Assembly: GCA_008477525.1 (NCBI GenBank)
Contig: SPDT01000001.1
Coordinates: 186,001-250,000 of the forward strand
Length of the DNA: 64,000 bases
Origin: Hypomyces perniciosus
Lineage: Eukaryota > Ascomycota > Sordariomycetes > Hypocreales > Hypocreaceae
Direction: 5' to 3'
The position numbers and the translations under genes were made by a program. Shown in pieces: positions 37,450 through 50,655 of the stretch (position 1 is the first letter of the stretch; the number at the start of each line of letters is the position of its first letter). The notes under the pieces are model-generated. The model was given only the letters and a program-made list of their open reading frames with translations, was not told the origin of the DNA and made no database searches.

Positions 37450-40199
37450 TTAGAGGTTCAAGGTGACCTGAAGAGGGAGTTGTCTGCTGCTATTCCCAAC
37501 ATAAAACTTGTACTCTCCACCCTGTAGCTGCCACTTTTGGGCTTCCACGCTCCAAACACTCAAATCTCTCCTTGTGAGGTGGAATGTCACCATCCTCGAT
37601 TCACCAGGCTGCAAGAAAGGCTTCTCGAATCCACGGAGCTGCTTGGCAGGGGCCCCAGGGATGCCGATGTAAAGCTGAGCCACCTCGGCTCCCGCAACCT
37701 CACCAGTGTTCTGAACATAGACACTGACAGTTGCAATGGCGTCCCAGAGATCGGCCTGTCCGCCGCTGATTATGGGACCGCCTGGCCACTCGTATGTGTT
37801 GGCTCCATCAATTCGATTAATCACAATGTCGGAGAACGTAAACGTTGTGTAACTGAGACCAAAGCCAAACTCAAATCGAGGCGTGATATTCTCTTTGTCA
37901 AAGTAACGATAGTCGAGATACACTCCTTCATCAAAGTCGGACTGAGGGAAGTACTTGAACTTGTCTTCTGCCTGTGATGGAGCAAGGACTTTGCCATAAT
38001 CAGACTCATTCTTCGCAACAGTGTAGGTTAGTTTCCCAGAAGGATTCGATTCTCCGTAGAGAAGTGAGACGAGCGCTGGACCACTTTCTTGACCAGGTAA
38101 GTGCGCAAAAATAATGGCCGTGACATTGGGGTGGTCAACGAAACCGTCGACAAGCCTAGGGCCTGCGTTATGAAGTACAACGATTGTCTTGTTACAATGA
38201 TCCGCGACAGTGTTGATCATAGCATCTGTGTAGTTGTCCTGGAGAGCAGGACGGTCGTATCCCTCACAGCCCCATGCGTTACCAAAGACGATGCAGGCAT
38301 TGGAAGCGGGATCGACGACTGGCTTGCTCGAAACAAAATCGTTGAATACAGCTGTGCCATCTTGGGAAGCTCTCATCTTCAGGGCCTCGAAAGGCGCAAT
38401 TGCAAGAGCAGGTGTTGTAGCACCAGAACCACAGCCACTAAACAGGGTGCCGTTCCCGCCAATTGCAGATAGTGTGTTCACAGGAATCATCGCTTCTCCG
38501 CCATATGTCCAAGCTGAGCCAAAAAGATCAGAAGAAGATGGTGCAAACGCGTCCGGAGTCTTGGCGGAGTAGCCAAATAGAGAGATCATGCGAGGCGATT
38601 TCAGGGGCAAGGTGTTCTTGGTGTTCTTGACGAGAACATGACCCTCGATGGCTCCATTAACAAGCACAGGTCTAGCAGCGGGATCCCGTCCATCTACAAT
38701 ATTGTGAGGAAAGACAACGTTCAAGGGCATACCGATTCCTGGCTTTGGAAAATCTGAATCTTGGTTCAGCTGGTACCACGATGCCACAATTCTGTAGTTT
38801 GCTTAGCCAGTATTCATCTTAACGTGGGAGTTGCTTACCTAGTGGCCATGTCTGTTACACGGGATTCGGGCAGTGAACCATTTCTGATAGCCTTGATGAG
38901 ATTGTCGCCCCAAAAGTCACCAGCACCTGGCATGGCCACATCCAAGCCTGCTTTTGCGGTGTCTATTCCAGCGTGTTGGGCTCCCCAGTCGGATACCACG
39001 AATCCCTTTTCACCCCATTATTACCAAGTTATAGCGTAGCTGATAGCACTTTGACATACCTGGAAACCGAGTTCTGTCTTCAAGAGGCCATTCAAAGTTT
39101 TGCTGTTGGCGCAGCCGTACGAGTTGTTGATTCTCTGGTAGGAACACATGATGTTTCCAGTTCCCGCCTTTACCGCATCCTGAAATGGCCTATTCAGAAC
39201 GACAAAGTGTGAGAATTCGACTAATTATTCTGTTTAGGAACACCTTGGTTCTCACCATAGATACAGTTCGTGCATTGTCTTGTCATCTATGTTAGAAGAC
39301 ACCGGGGAAATATTTCCTTCCGGATTTCGGTTGGTTTCCTGCTCGTTGGCGATGTAATGCTAGTTGATGGGGAAATGTCAGCTGGGATATACTGGTTCTG
39401 CTGTCAATCACGTACGTGCCTTGGTGCTTGTGATGACCCCTTGGCCTTGGATGCCAGTAACGGTTTGGGCGACCAACACTCCAGCCAGATAGGGGTCGAC
39501 AGAGATGCCTTCCCAGTTTCTGCCTCCTCGGACAACTCGCCATGCAGGACCAACGACCGGACCCAGAAGAATGTTGACGCCTTTTTTCTTGAACTCGCCG
39601 CCCATGGCAGCACCCCTTCTGAAAGTCAGGTCTTTGTTCCAGCTGCATCATTGTATATTTAGCAATGGTTAGGCACTTAAGACTAATGGAATTCTCACCT
39701 GGCACCAACAGAAATACCGCTTGGGAAGGAGCTGACGAAGTCTGTGTTGCGAAGACCGTTACCAGCATCGCTTAGGCACATGCCAGGGAATCCTAGACGT
39801 TCGATGGCCGGTATGTTTCCAGAGCAGCCATTGCCTGTAGAAACGCCGGCTGTCAAGTTCACCTGACATATCACAAAACTCATCAGTATGGAGTCTTCTG
39901 CCCATTGTCAACAATGCCAATTCCTCACCTTCTCCTCCAATGTCATTTGGCTGACCATGACTTTTGCCTTTTCAACTGCAGCAGCCCACTCAGTGCCGCC
40001 AACCATTTCAGCTGTCACAGTAGATATTTGTGAGCCATTGATTGCTGACCGGACACACCAGGTTAGATGGCATTGACTTACGCGACGGATAAACTGGTGG
40101 TGATTGTCCATAGAAATGAGAGTCTTCGGTGATGACATCTGTGGAAGCTGCTAAGCCCACCAAACCCGAGAAAAGGGCGAGGCATCGAGTAGCAACCAT
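37450..40199 (-). CDS. Secreted GH3 beta-glucosidase
   Basis: This encodes a predicted extracellular enzyme releasing glucose from beta-linked oligosaccharides such as cellobiose. Eight exons: 40199-40082, 40011-39929, 39862-39699, 39642-39420, 39359-39256, 39189-39060, 39005-38839 and 38791-37450, total 2331 nt, 776 residues. M1 at 40199 starts a signal peptide ([14 protein letters not shown]). An in-frame ATG 20 codons upstream would bury it, so I prefer the shorter start. GH3 landmarks in order are [48 protein letters not shown], and [11 protein letters not shown] with nucleophile Asp280, then the second alpha/beta domain and a C-terminal fibronectin-III-like domain ([17 protein letters not shown]...). 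The intron after KTST-K fits only with a GC donor (39419-39360, GC-AG), because conserved KHYI is then restored. Seven introns are many for this family. A TACTCCGTA copy is absent from its promoter. Confidence 0.93.
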
Positions 40200-41293
40200 G
40201 ATGGAGGTGCGCAGCTCAGCGCGTTGTTTCAAGAAACAAGGACTGGTAATGAACGACAAGCTCAGCAGTCTAAATCTTCATTATATATGTACACAGCGCC
40301 CTTTGAGGATAAAAGCGTAGTGGTTATTAACAATGATTCCTCTGTTGTTTGTTCATCTCCTGAAGAGAGGTGGATGAAGGAGACGAGCCTTGACTGACCC
40401 TTATGGTCGCCTGAGGCAAACCGTTGGGCTCCTCTAATGCAACTACTCGTAGAAGCCGTAAAGAGCAACAGCTCCCAAGTACCAGCAGCTCCTTCTGCAG
40501 GGCGTGCCCGATGTTGTTGACTTTCCCCGCAAAGGGGAAGGAGCTACGGTAGGGGGAAGCCACTGACGGAAAACGACTGGCCAATCGCGACTTTGGACGG
40601 AAAGTGGGGCTTCCATGACGCCTATGACGATATAATGAAGATGAGATGGAAGTATGTGGCTTTGAAGTTGATTGGGATATGAATTGCCCAAACATTGATT
40701 AGATCTCGGGTTATCCAAGATTGCTTCCTCGGTTGAAGAAATTGTATTTCGACTATGTTCGCATGCCATGTGCTGTCGTAGCGTCGTGCCCTGTTGATCA
40801 GGGGCGCATTCCGGAATGCCCATCCTCAAACTACAGACAAATGAGTTCGATAACCAAAAACACTAAGGTATCATCTGACAAAAATCAATCGCTCCAGCCG
40901 CCTCATATCTCTCCACCTCCCCCCTCTCCCGGTGCCGTAAGAGAGCCGAAACTCGGGCAGCCGACCTCCCTTCCCCATAAATCAATTCCCTGAACATGCT
41001 TCGCGGCCGTGAAATGAGAAATCAGTGTTGCCACAGCCATAAACATCGACACAAGGAAAAGAACAAACCCCAACCCAAATGCTATATAATCATACATAAA
41101 AAAAGTTCGTTATATGACTTCCACAATACTGGCCGTCCTCGTGTCAGAAGTTATCCGCAGATGGCCCAATATGAAACGGGCCTTCGGGGATGTGAATGGC
41201 GAAACTGCTCCAAAAATACCATCCACATGACATAAAGAAATAACGAAATGCGACCGGTACAGTGATAAAAGATCACGTTGCTCCTATGGGTCC
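40200..41293. promoter_or_regulatory. Promoter of GH3 gene and 3' flank of G-alpha gene
   Basis: About 1.1 kb lie between the start of the beta-glucosidase and the stop of the G-alpha gene, both on the minus strand. The 128-codon frame at 40443-40829 is not supported by any domain. No cellulase-regulator site was assigned with confidence. Confidence 0.5.
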
Positions 41294-42762
41294 TTATAGT
41301 ATTAACTTTTTGAGGTTGCGTTGTATAATCATGTCTTGTACAGAAGACATGGTAATTTTGAGCAGATTCGTGTCCGTGGCATTGGTAAAATGGCCGTAGA
41401 TTTCTTTTTCGGGATTCCTGCTTAGAGCACGGAATTTGTCGAGGAAGTACTTGCTGGCTAACTTCCAGTCATCCGGGGGTCCGTGATAATCGGTGAATCC
41501 GTACTTGGCGATGGGACTCTTGGGTAGTTTTTCCTTGAATAGATCCATTTTGTTCAGGAAGATGATCAATGAGGACTTGGTGAACCAGTGGGAATTGGCA
41601 ATCGACTCCCACAGCATCAAAGCCTCGTTCATTTGGTTCTGCAATGTCCCGTCAGTTCCATACGCTCCAAGTACTACAGAATGCTCCTGCACTTACCCCA
41701 TCCTTGTCTTCTACGAGGCACTGGTCGTAACCACTGATGGCCACCAAAAACAGCAGACAGTTAACATTTTCGAAGCAATGAATCCACTTCTTTCGCTCGG
41801 ATCTTTGACCACCAACATCGAACATGCGATACGTTAGTTGGCCAAGGTCGAAGATCGTCTCGGTAATACCGGTCGTTCTTAATCGAGAACGGAGGAGATC
41901 TTGGTCGTCTGGGATATAGCCGTCAGACCATATTCTGTCGATATCGGTGACAAAGCTGTTCAAGAGTGAGAACTCATTTCATCGCACCCGAAACTGCGGG
42001 AGTGGACGGGAGACCAACTATGTGAGGTTGTCGTGCAACGCGTATTCATTGCCCTTAGCAATCGCCGCCTTCACGCCGCCATCCTGCCATAATGCTTTGA
42101 TAGGCTCTAAATAATCTTCCGGTAGTTTCCCATCCGGGCTAATCTCATGTTCAATCAGAATGTGCGCCATGTTTTTCTGTATGTATCCGTGTTAGCATGT
42201 TGGTGCTCATGTCTCACCCAACAGTCCACAACCCCACAAGCCGCGGTACAAGCGTCTGACAACAGGCGACACGAACTCGCAGGAACAGGATGTTGTGAAG
42301 AGCTTGACGGGAATTTTCCGGTGTAGTGTGATAAAACTGACCTCATTATCTGGGTTATCGAACTCGTATCCCAATTCCTTCATAGCCTCGAAGATGGCTC
42401 GGAAGGATTGGACAATGTTGCTGAAGACGACAGGCTTCCAGTCGAGTCTCTCGTTCTTAGTGAAGCCCTGGGTATAGATGAGCCTCATCTGTTTCAGAAT
42501 GGTAGATTTTCCCGATTCTCCAGCTCCTATTTGGGGCACGGCATGTTAGCCAGCTGTCGTTGTACGGTTGATTTTCTTCAATCGTCGTAGATTCTTCCTC
42601 GGGATGCAGGAGCGATGACATGGGAGACTTGTGCGAGAGCTTACCCAGCAACAGTAGCTTGACTTCCTTGGATAGACGCTTCTCATCTTGGCGGATCATC
42701 CTATCCAGATCCCGCGAACGGGTAGCTCCCTCTTCGTCATTCCCTCGTTTTCCGAAGCACAT
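41294..42762 (-). CDS. Heterotrimeric G-protein alpha subunit, group II (GNA-2/MagC type)
   Basis: This is a GTP-binding signalling subunit at the inner face of the plasma membrane. Five exons: 42762-42645, 42526-42342, 42176-42019, 41955-41697 and 41638-41294, total 1065 nt, 354 residues. All guanine-nucleotide motifs are present: GAGESGKST, switch I RLRTTGITE, switch II DVGGQRSERKKW, FLNKMD and the ATDT loop. The protein starts MCFGKRG, with Cys2 for palmitoylation but no Gly2, so it cannot be N-myristoylated. It ends NLKKLIL without a pertussis-toxin cysteine. That combination marks fungal group II rather than group I (GNA-1) or III (GNA-3). Group II subunits usually have accessory roles in nutrient sensing and growth. 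The introns of 118 and 165 nt are longer than average here. Confidence 0.95.
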
Positions 42763-45700
42763 TGCGACACCGTATGGCCAGAATTGGCCCTTCTTCCTAG
42801 TGGCGCGTGGTAGGTAGTATGCAAAGTGAGGTCGTCGGTCGAGGGCGGAGGCGAATCAGGGTTCGACTACGGTAGGACTAATGCCGGATAATAGCAGCAG
42901 CAGCAGGCCGCGTTGAGATCGCGCAAGCGGGCGTCTTCAGGACTAACAGTTAAGAGACGGGCGCGGTGAATCGAGCCCCTTTGACGATGAGGACACGATC
43001 GTAGACTCTGTCGGATTGCGCGCTCGTAGAATGTCGTGTTTCTGTACAGCTTTGCAATGTTCTCTGCCCGCAGTCGGATGTCGTCAATGATGATGATCAG
43101 GTTAGGTAGGGAACCTGACAGCTTAGCTCGAGGACCATTTGTGGAAGCACATCTGGAGTACGGAGTATGTATGCATGCATGCGGCAACGAGAAAGAAGAG
43201 GGAAAACCCAATATTTTCCTCCCCTCCACGAAGAAATCGGACCAAAGCAGCTGGGGGATTTCTTACAGAATCGTTTTGGTCCTGCCATATGCATGCATGG
43301 GTTTGGGCGGATGCATGACAAGGGGGTTGATGACGGTGGCTGCTAGCAAAAAGACGAGGGACAGGATAGGTGATCGAAGAGGGCGGGGGCTGGATTGCTA
43401 GTGCCTCAGAGCCCTGGAGTGCAGACAAGACAGCTGCCACCCTGCTATCCCTGCTATCAGACGGAGTGTCTTTGGGCGGCCTTTAACGCCTTTTAGCCCG
43501 GCTAGGTGGGGCGGAGACTATGTACGTGTATGTAATAGCACTACCAAGGTACTATTACTCACCAACCTGTATTATCCGTATTCCGTACGAGTACTCCATC
43601 ACCCACCGCGTGGAGAACGCCCCTGTGGTTTGTCTCCCATGTTGGTCCCGTCAAGGTAGCTTCTCACAGGGACGTCTACGACAAAGTACTTGCAATTGAC
43701 CCGATCCAGATAATGCCGTCCCTCGGCGCCCTCTTCGCTTCCAGCAATTCCATTCCTCTGGCACACCTGTGATGCCATGATGACACGCCAAACGAAGAGC
43801 AACCTAGTCATGTACACGGAACGGCAGATCGGGTCGCACGTGGAGAGAACGCCACTGATGGTTGGGGAATATCAGAGAGTATTATCATCCATGGATAAAG
43901 GTAGGGGATTCATGCAGAGCGGCAACATCGCCATCATGAGATACGTGTGTTTTGCTGGAGGACAGCTCTAATACTTCGTACCTCGGACTCTAGGTATTAT
44001 AGTAATGCAAATTAGTACCTCGTGGCTGCACTGACTGTGGATTCGTGGAATCCGCGATGCATAAGCTCGGTTGACCTTGGCGCTAAGAAATATCATCGTT
44101 TTGGATATTTTCCTAGTTCACGATTTGTGCACGCGAAGACACAGCTGTGTGGTTGCATAAGCCATTCTCTTCCAAGTCTGGTCTCCGACATGACTCGTAT
44201 GCGAGTTCTCATAATTGATGGCGTGGAATGATTGTGGTGGCTGCATTGCTGTTGTGCAACATGACTGAATCATGAATTGCATACGCTGGCTTGTTCTTTG
44301 GAAGAAAAGCTGCTCTTGATGATCCCAGCAAGACAAAACTCAGGCCGAGACACGGCCGACTCCATTACCAGCCGGGGTCTTGGACCAAAGAAATGCCGCC
44401 TCTCGCATTGAAATCGTCGGAACAGCACAGAGCGCCAAGGCGTGGCTCGGGGATTTCATCTGCTCATGTGTCTTAGAGTATCATTCAATATTTCATACGG
44501 AGTACTCCGTATTCAATGCTAAGATCCTAATGTCTACCTACCTCTACCATGCTGGTAGCGAGGCGGGCCGTGCCTGGTTGAGCTCGTCGCGTGCGGACGT
44601 GTTTAAGACATCTTCGACCGACCACGACGGACTTGGCTAAAACAGACCGGTCCCTAACAAGAATCGATCGGCCCAATATCGCACTAGATTCTCGGTGACT
44701 TATTAAAACAAGAACAAGAAGAACTTATGTAGTATCTATTTTCTACTACCACTAGTAAGTAGTAATTCATACTTGTGCGACAAGCTCCGGCCATTCGAGT
44801 AATACTAAGACTATTATCGACGCATCCGGAGTACTCGCGCACTAATTAACGAGGCCCGCTGCCCGTCTTCAACGGCAAGGCCGTGCGGGGGAGGTATCTG
44901 CAGGTAAGATGATCTACCAAGCACTCCATAGTCTTGAGGCCAGACATATGCTGTTGGTCCGGAGTAAGATGGTCATATGCATAATGGCGGTTTGTGGAAG
45001 AGAACATACAGTAGTAATACCTAGTACTAGTAGTACTACCTACTACTCGTATGTACTCGTAGTAACCCTTGGCACCCAACAACTGCGATAAACGAACCGA
45101 GCCCTGTCGAGTTCCTGGATTGTCCCAGTCAGGACATACGAGTACTCCGTAGGGGCCTGCAGAGAGATCCATGTCCCCCATCCATGGGTGTCAAAAAGGG
45201 GTCAGAGCACATGGCAGCCACCGAGGTAACATATCCATGCTACGGAGTACTCTGTGCAAGGTGACACATCAACCACAAATGTCAATACGAATAATATATA
45301 CTCGTACGAGTACCTACCACAGTTGACGACGCCACAGAGCCGGCAGTTCGCTCATACTATTGGTGTTTAGCCGTCAAAAAAGGCTCAATTTCTCAAACAG
45401 CCATCTCTCCCCGGAGCCGGAAGAGACATAGGCAATAGACTAGCTAACACCCTTGTTGTTTACTGTTTACTATATGAAAAACGGCGGAGCGAGGACAGGG
45501 GTAGATTGTTTCGCCAGGACCCGTAACACGAGCTCCACGATGGCGATTTTCAGTCGTATCTCACGCGAGCTTGAAGGAGCCGAGCCTGAAGAAATGAAGT
45601 TTCTCCTTATGCATGTGTTGATCATGCATGCTACTAGTTGTAAAAGGCATCAATTTCCGAAGTCTTCCGATGGTTGTCTAATAGTATTACTGACATGAGC

Positions 45701-46770
45701 CCTCCCAGAAGCCATGCTTCGCATAGGCTTTCTGCCATGGGCTTATTCGATGAACCGCCAGTCGATGCCGAAGCGAAATGCTTCTCGTCGGTTTCGGGCT
45801 GAAAATTAGTCCGTGTGTATTCTAAGATCCCGCACATACGATTCCAGGGATCCTGTCATCACATTTCCCAAAAGCGTTTTGTTGAAATTGAGCTTGACTT
45901 GAGTACTTGGTACTCTATTCATAGAAGCTCGTGCTAGTTCTTCTGAGACGCGGTGATTGGGTGGCATGTCACACAGCTTATAAAGCTGTGTGACGTTTGC
46001 TGGGAATCTCGGATGTGATGTACTTCGTGATGTTGCTCTGCTTTGTTGAGATAACGATGCTTGTGATTAGTGATCCCGTTGACCTAACCTACTCGTAGAG
46101 ATCCTAGATATCTCCAATTCGATCGGCTCTCAAAGCTCTATCTATACTCCGTACTACTAATAATAATACTAGTACTACTATTACTAGTAGTATGTTTAAG
46201 GCTATGGATGATTGCTTGGCTAGATTAATTAGTAGTTCCCTCGTACACAGCTTAGCCGCTAGAAACGGCAGTTCAACTTCATGCCATGCTTCAATGACAT
46301 ATTCTTGCATTCTGCGATGCCATTCTTTCTTCCAATTGTATGGTCGCGCCGCGTTTCTCCGCCCCTGTCCGCTCTTCGGTACCAATCCGATAGGTAGAAG
46401 AATCCATTCCAACGGCAACTTCAGTAAAAAAGTACCCATCAATAGCATCAATAGCATATGCAATCCATAGCTTGGCACCTTGGCCACTGAGGCTCAGCCC
46501 AGCATGAACCGCTGTGCTTCAAGGCATTTCCTGGCGTGGTGGCAGAAGCACCAGAAACAGCAATTTTCGGGGAAAAGCGCGCCAAAAATTTTCACCCCAC
46601 CAACTGCAGGCGCAAACGCCAACAATAATAACACTGCCAGTGCAAAACTTCAGGCTTTTCTTAGACCTTGCACCAACTTTCGACCACCACCACCTTTGCT
46701 TTCTTCCTTCGTGATACCCCATTTACGCACGAATAATCAGCCCTCGAGGTTCTTCTTTCACACACGCACA
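42763..46770. other. 4-kb gene-poor stretch upstream of G-alpha and spermidine synthase
   Basis: This stretch holds the promoters of the G-alpha gene (left) and spermidine synthase (right). No other gene is supported. A 127-codon minus frame at 46104-46487 partly encodes a trinucleotide run and is doubtful. Exact TACTCCGTA-type motifs lie at 43159, 44496, 44503, 45143, 45241 and 46145. A perfect 12-bp inverted repeat lies at 45968-45994. Confidence 0.55.
45968..45994. repeat. Perfect 12-bp inverted repeat with 3-nt spacer
   Basis: GTCACACAGCTT and its exact reverse complement flank the trinucleotide ATA. The strand would fold into a 12-bp hairpin. No T-run follows it, so a transcription terminator role is not suggested. 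It could be a binding site for a dimeric regulator. Confidence 0.85.
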
Positions 46771-48340
<1,570 letters not shown>

Positions 48341-48695
48341 AAAAAGGATTTCGTCAACTGGATGAAATCGGGGAGGTGAAGAAAGAGAGAGAGAGATGGT
48401 CTATCCGTGGCTAACGAGCGATGAATATGGAAAGACATGATGCAAGTTGATGCGCTCATGATTATGCACAGCTGCTCCGGGATCGGGATATGGGAATAGA
48501 CAAATTCTTCTAGAAAAGAAGACAAAAGAACTCTGACGTGAATGTCACGGTCATCCAAGCAATGTTATTTGAATCGGTACCAGTGGCGTGTATCTGAGGT
48601 CTATAGAGTAGTATGTGGTGAGGCGATGTCCCAAATCGAGATCGATATTATTCCATGCATCTAGTATTTATTCCGTCTTTTGTCGTTTCTACCCC

Positions 48696-49778
48696 TTACA
48701 GCTCAAGCGATACCTTGCCCTGACTTACATCAGGGTACACATCAAATCTCCGCTGCGTGTTCAACGGGATGTTCTTCCTCGACTCCGTAATTTCCTCCCC
48801 AACCAACTCCGCCTCGACAATCGTCTCATTCTCATCCGCCTCAGCCAACACCTTCGCCATCGGATCAACAATCAAGCTATGGCCCCAAGCATTATACGAA
48901 GCGCTCATATCCCTTGCCGGACTGCACATGGCCACGTAAATCTGGTTGTCCACCGCGCGCGCCCTCGCTAGCAATTGCCAGTGCAGATTCCCCGTCGTCA
49001 GGTTGAACGCGCCGGGGTATACGAGCGCAAAGGCGCCCTTGCGAGCAGCAATAGTGGCGAGTTCGGGGAAGCGCACGTCGTAGCAGATGGCGACGGCGAT
49101 GGTGCCGTATTCGGGGAGATCGACGAGGGTGACCTTGTTGCCCGGGCTGAGGACGTCTGACTCGCGGAATGCGATCTTGCCTGGGATGTCAATGTCGAAG
49201 AGGTGCACCTTGCGATGCGTGGCGAGCAGCTTCCCATCAGGACCGAATACCAGACTCGTGTTGTAGTATTTCTTCGTCTCGGGGCTGAATTCGGGGATGG
49301 AGCCGCCGACGAGGTATATCTTGTTCTCGGCGGCCATGGCTGCGAGCGCGTGATATGAGGGAGCCTGCTCCTTGCTGGGAGGAGAGGGGAGAAGCGTCTC
49401 GGCGTAGTCGGGGAAGTAACTGCATCCGTATGGAGAGTTGAAGCACTCTGGTAGGACGACAATCTTGGAGCCGTTTTGCGCCGCGAGCGCGACTTTCTCA
49501 GCGGCATGTTGGAGGTTGGCGGCCTTGTCGGCGCCAGAGGCGAGTTGTATGCATGCGAGCTTGACGGGCTTCTTGAGGACCGGAGAGGGAGTTGCTGCGG
49601 AGGCCATTTTGCGGAAGGGGTTCGAGTTCGAGCGAAAGACGGGTGCGAGAGCGTATTGAGGCTTTGTGAAGAACGATCTGGGACTGCGGAGGAAGATTCG
49701 ACCGAGGGACATTCGCATGGCGGGCGAAGAGACGGGAGAGGGATTCGTATTTAAACAAAAAAGAGGTCTCAAGGCCAA
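48696..49778 (-). CDS. nit3: Omega-amidase / Nit3-type nitrilase-superfamily hydrolase
   Basis: This is an intronless gene of 360 codons. Nit2/Nit3 enzymes are omega-amidases that hydrolyse alpha-ketoglutaramate and alpha-ketosuccinamate, and they also remove deaminated glutathione. The Glu-Lys-Cys triad is intact: E111 in LPECFNSPYG, K190 in HRKVHLFDID, C232 in AICYDVRFPE. The first 58 residues before MASAATP are rich in Arg, Ser and Pro with almost no acid residues, and look like a mitochondrial targeting leader. Internal ATGs at M21, M23 and M58 could give a shorter cytosolic form. The gene is convergent with spermidine synthase; 355 bp separate the two stop codons. Confidence 0.94.
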   Translation of the reverse strand: MALRPLFCLNTNPSPVSSPAMRMSLGRIFLRSPRSFFTKPQYALAPVFRSNSNPFRKMASAATPSPVLKKPVKLACIQLASGADKAANLQHAAEKVALAAQNGSKIVVLPECFNSPYGCSYFPDYAETLLPSPPSKEQAPSYHALAAMAAENKIYLVGGSIPEFSPETKKYYNTSLVFGPDGKLLATHRKVHLFDIDIPGKIAFRESDVLSPGNKVTLVDLPEYGTIAVAICYDVRFPELATIAARKGAFALVYPGAFNLTTGNLHWQLLARARAVDNQIYVAMCSPARDMSASYNAWGHSLIVDPMAKVLAEADENETIVEAELVGEEITESRKNIPLNTQRRFDVYPDVSQGKVSLEL

Positions 49779-50469
49779 GATGCCCCTCGGAGCTGTTATG
49801 TATACATGAAGTGGATAAGATGAGATAATGAAATATAGAAAAATAATATTTTACATATTTTATTACTCTCTTGGAAGTAAGCCATCCATTTTTACCTCCT
49901 AATTACGTTAGAATGGGCTAGACGGGCCGCCAAAGCGCGGTTATCCGAGGTGCCGTAAACGGATGTTTGTCGTGCCTTTTGCACCTTCGGCGGTTTATGG
50001 ATAATAGGACCCACACTTGATAAGAGAAGAGCAAACAGTAGGAAATAGATCAACAATAGCTAGTATACGGTTGTTTGTACGAGTAGAAAAAGAATCGGGA
50101 GGTTTGAGCCGATGAATTCCAGGTGGTGTTGCGATGCCGCAGGTTGGCGGGGTAAGAAAAGGTGGGAGGGCGGGGTTCGGGAGAGTTGGAGACGGACTGC
50201 TTTCTTTATATAATGACAGTACTAGTACTTAAATAGTGTGTTAATATTTACCAGCAATAGGTACGAGGAATTGCTGAAGCATGTCGAATATAGACGATAA
50301 TTTTCAATGTGATTCAGGCTGAGCAACTAACACTTCCAATCTCATAAATTTAGGTCAATGAAGTTCATGGCAGGCCTTGGTTCATGTATCACGGGCTCAA
50401 CTACTACGTACTCTATGGAAGGTTGTGTTTTAGCCAAAAATAAATGCATAGATAATTGTCAAAAATGTC
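49779..50469. other. Intergenic between nit3 start and tRNA terminator
   Basis: This is nit3 promoter DNA. It is AT-rich near 49830-49870 and 50210-50260. No gene is seen. Confidence 0.6.
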
Positions 50470-50476
50470 AAAAAAA
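50470..50476 (-). terminator. Pol III T7 terminator after the initiator tRNA
   Basis: Seven consecutive T on the minus strand begin six nucleotides after A73; a second run of five T follows at 50465-50461. This is the normal Pol III stop arrangement for a tRNA gene. Confidence 0.85.
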
Positions 50477-50508
50477 GAGAGTAGCAATTGCACGTTTCGA
50501 TCGTGCGA

Positions 50509-50562
50509 CTGTGTAATTGTTAGATTGTGTCGTTGTAAACTGAGGACCTAGGAGGTGCTTAC
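50509..50562 (-). other. tRNA intron 2 (54 nt, spliceosomal type)
   Basis: It starts GTAAGC, has a TCTAAC branch match (CTAAC at 50523-50519) and ends ACACAG. It interrupts the variable loop between its third and fourth nucleotides (AGG and TC). Confidence 0.85.
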
Positions 50563-50582
50563 CCTCCGGGTTATGAGCCCGG

Positions 50583-50637
50583 CTGGAGCAAGTTAGCATT
50601 GGGATTCGAACTTGTGAGCAACTGTAGTCAAACATAC
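50583..50637 (-). other. tRNA intron 1 (55 nt, spliceosomal type)
   Basis: It starts GTATGT, has a GCTAAC branch-site match (CTAAC at 50596-50592) and ends CAG. The branch A to AG distance is about ten nucleotides. Size and signals match introns of the protein genes in this window (for example 54 nt in nsdD, 55 nt in gtaA). It separates the D arm from the anticodon arm. No bulge-helix-bulge substrate for the tRNA endonuclease is apparent around it. Confidence 0.85.
50602..50612 (-). promoter_or_regulatory. Near-consensus B box inside tRNA intron 1
   Basis: AGTTCGAATCC differs from the B-box consensus GGTTCGANTCC only at the first base. It lies 32 nt downstream of the A box, close to normal A-B spacing. 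The gene's own T-arm copy (CGATCGAAACG, 50505-50495) deviates at both outer positions, so the intron could supply the TFIIIC site. That use is inferred. Confidence 0.5.
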
Positions 50638-50644
50638 CGCGCTT

Positions 50645-50655
50645 CCACTGCGCCA
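50645..50655 (-). promoter_or_regulatory. Internal Pol III A box of the initiator tRNA gene
   Basis: TGGCGCAGTGG at tRNA positions 8-19 matches the A-box pattern TRGYNNANNNG. It lies wholly in exon 1. Confidence 0.8.

Noticed and set aside
46104..46487. 127-codon minus-strand frame with hydrophobic N-terminus
   Set aside because: The hydrophobic C-terminal part is a translation of a TAG/TAC-rich trinucleotide run and no family was recognised.
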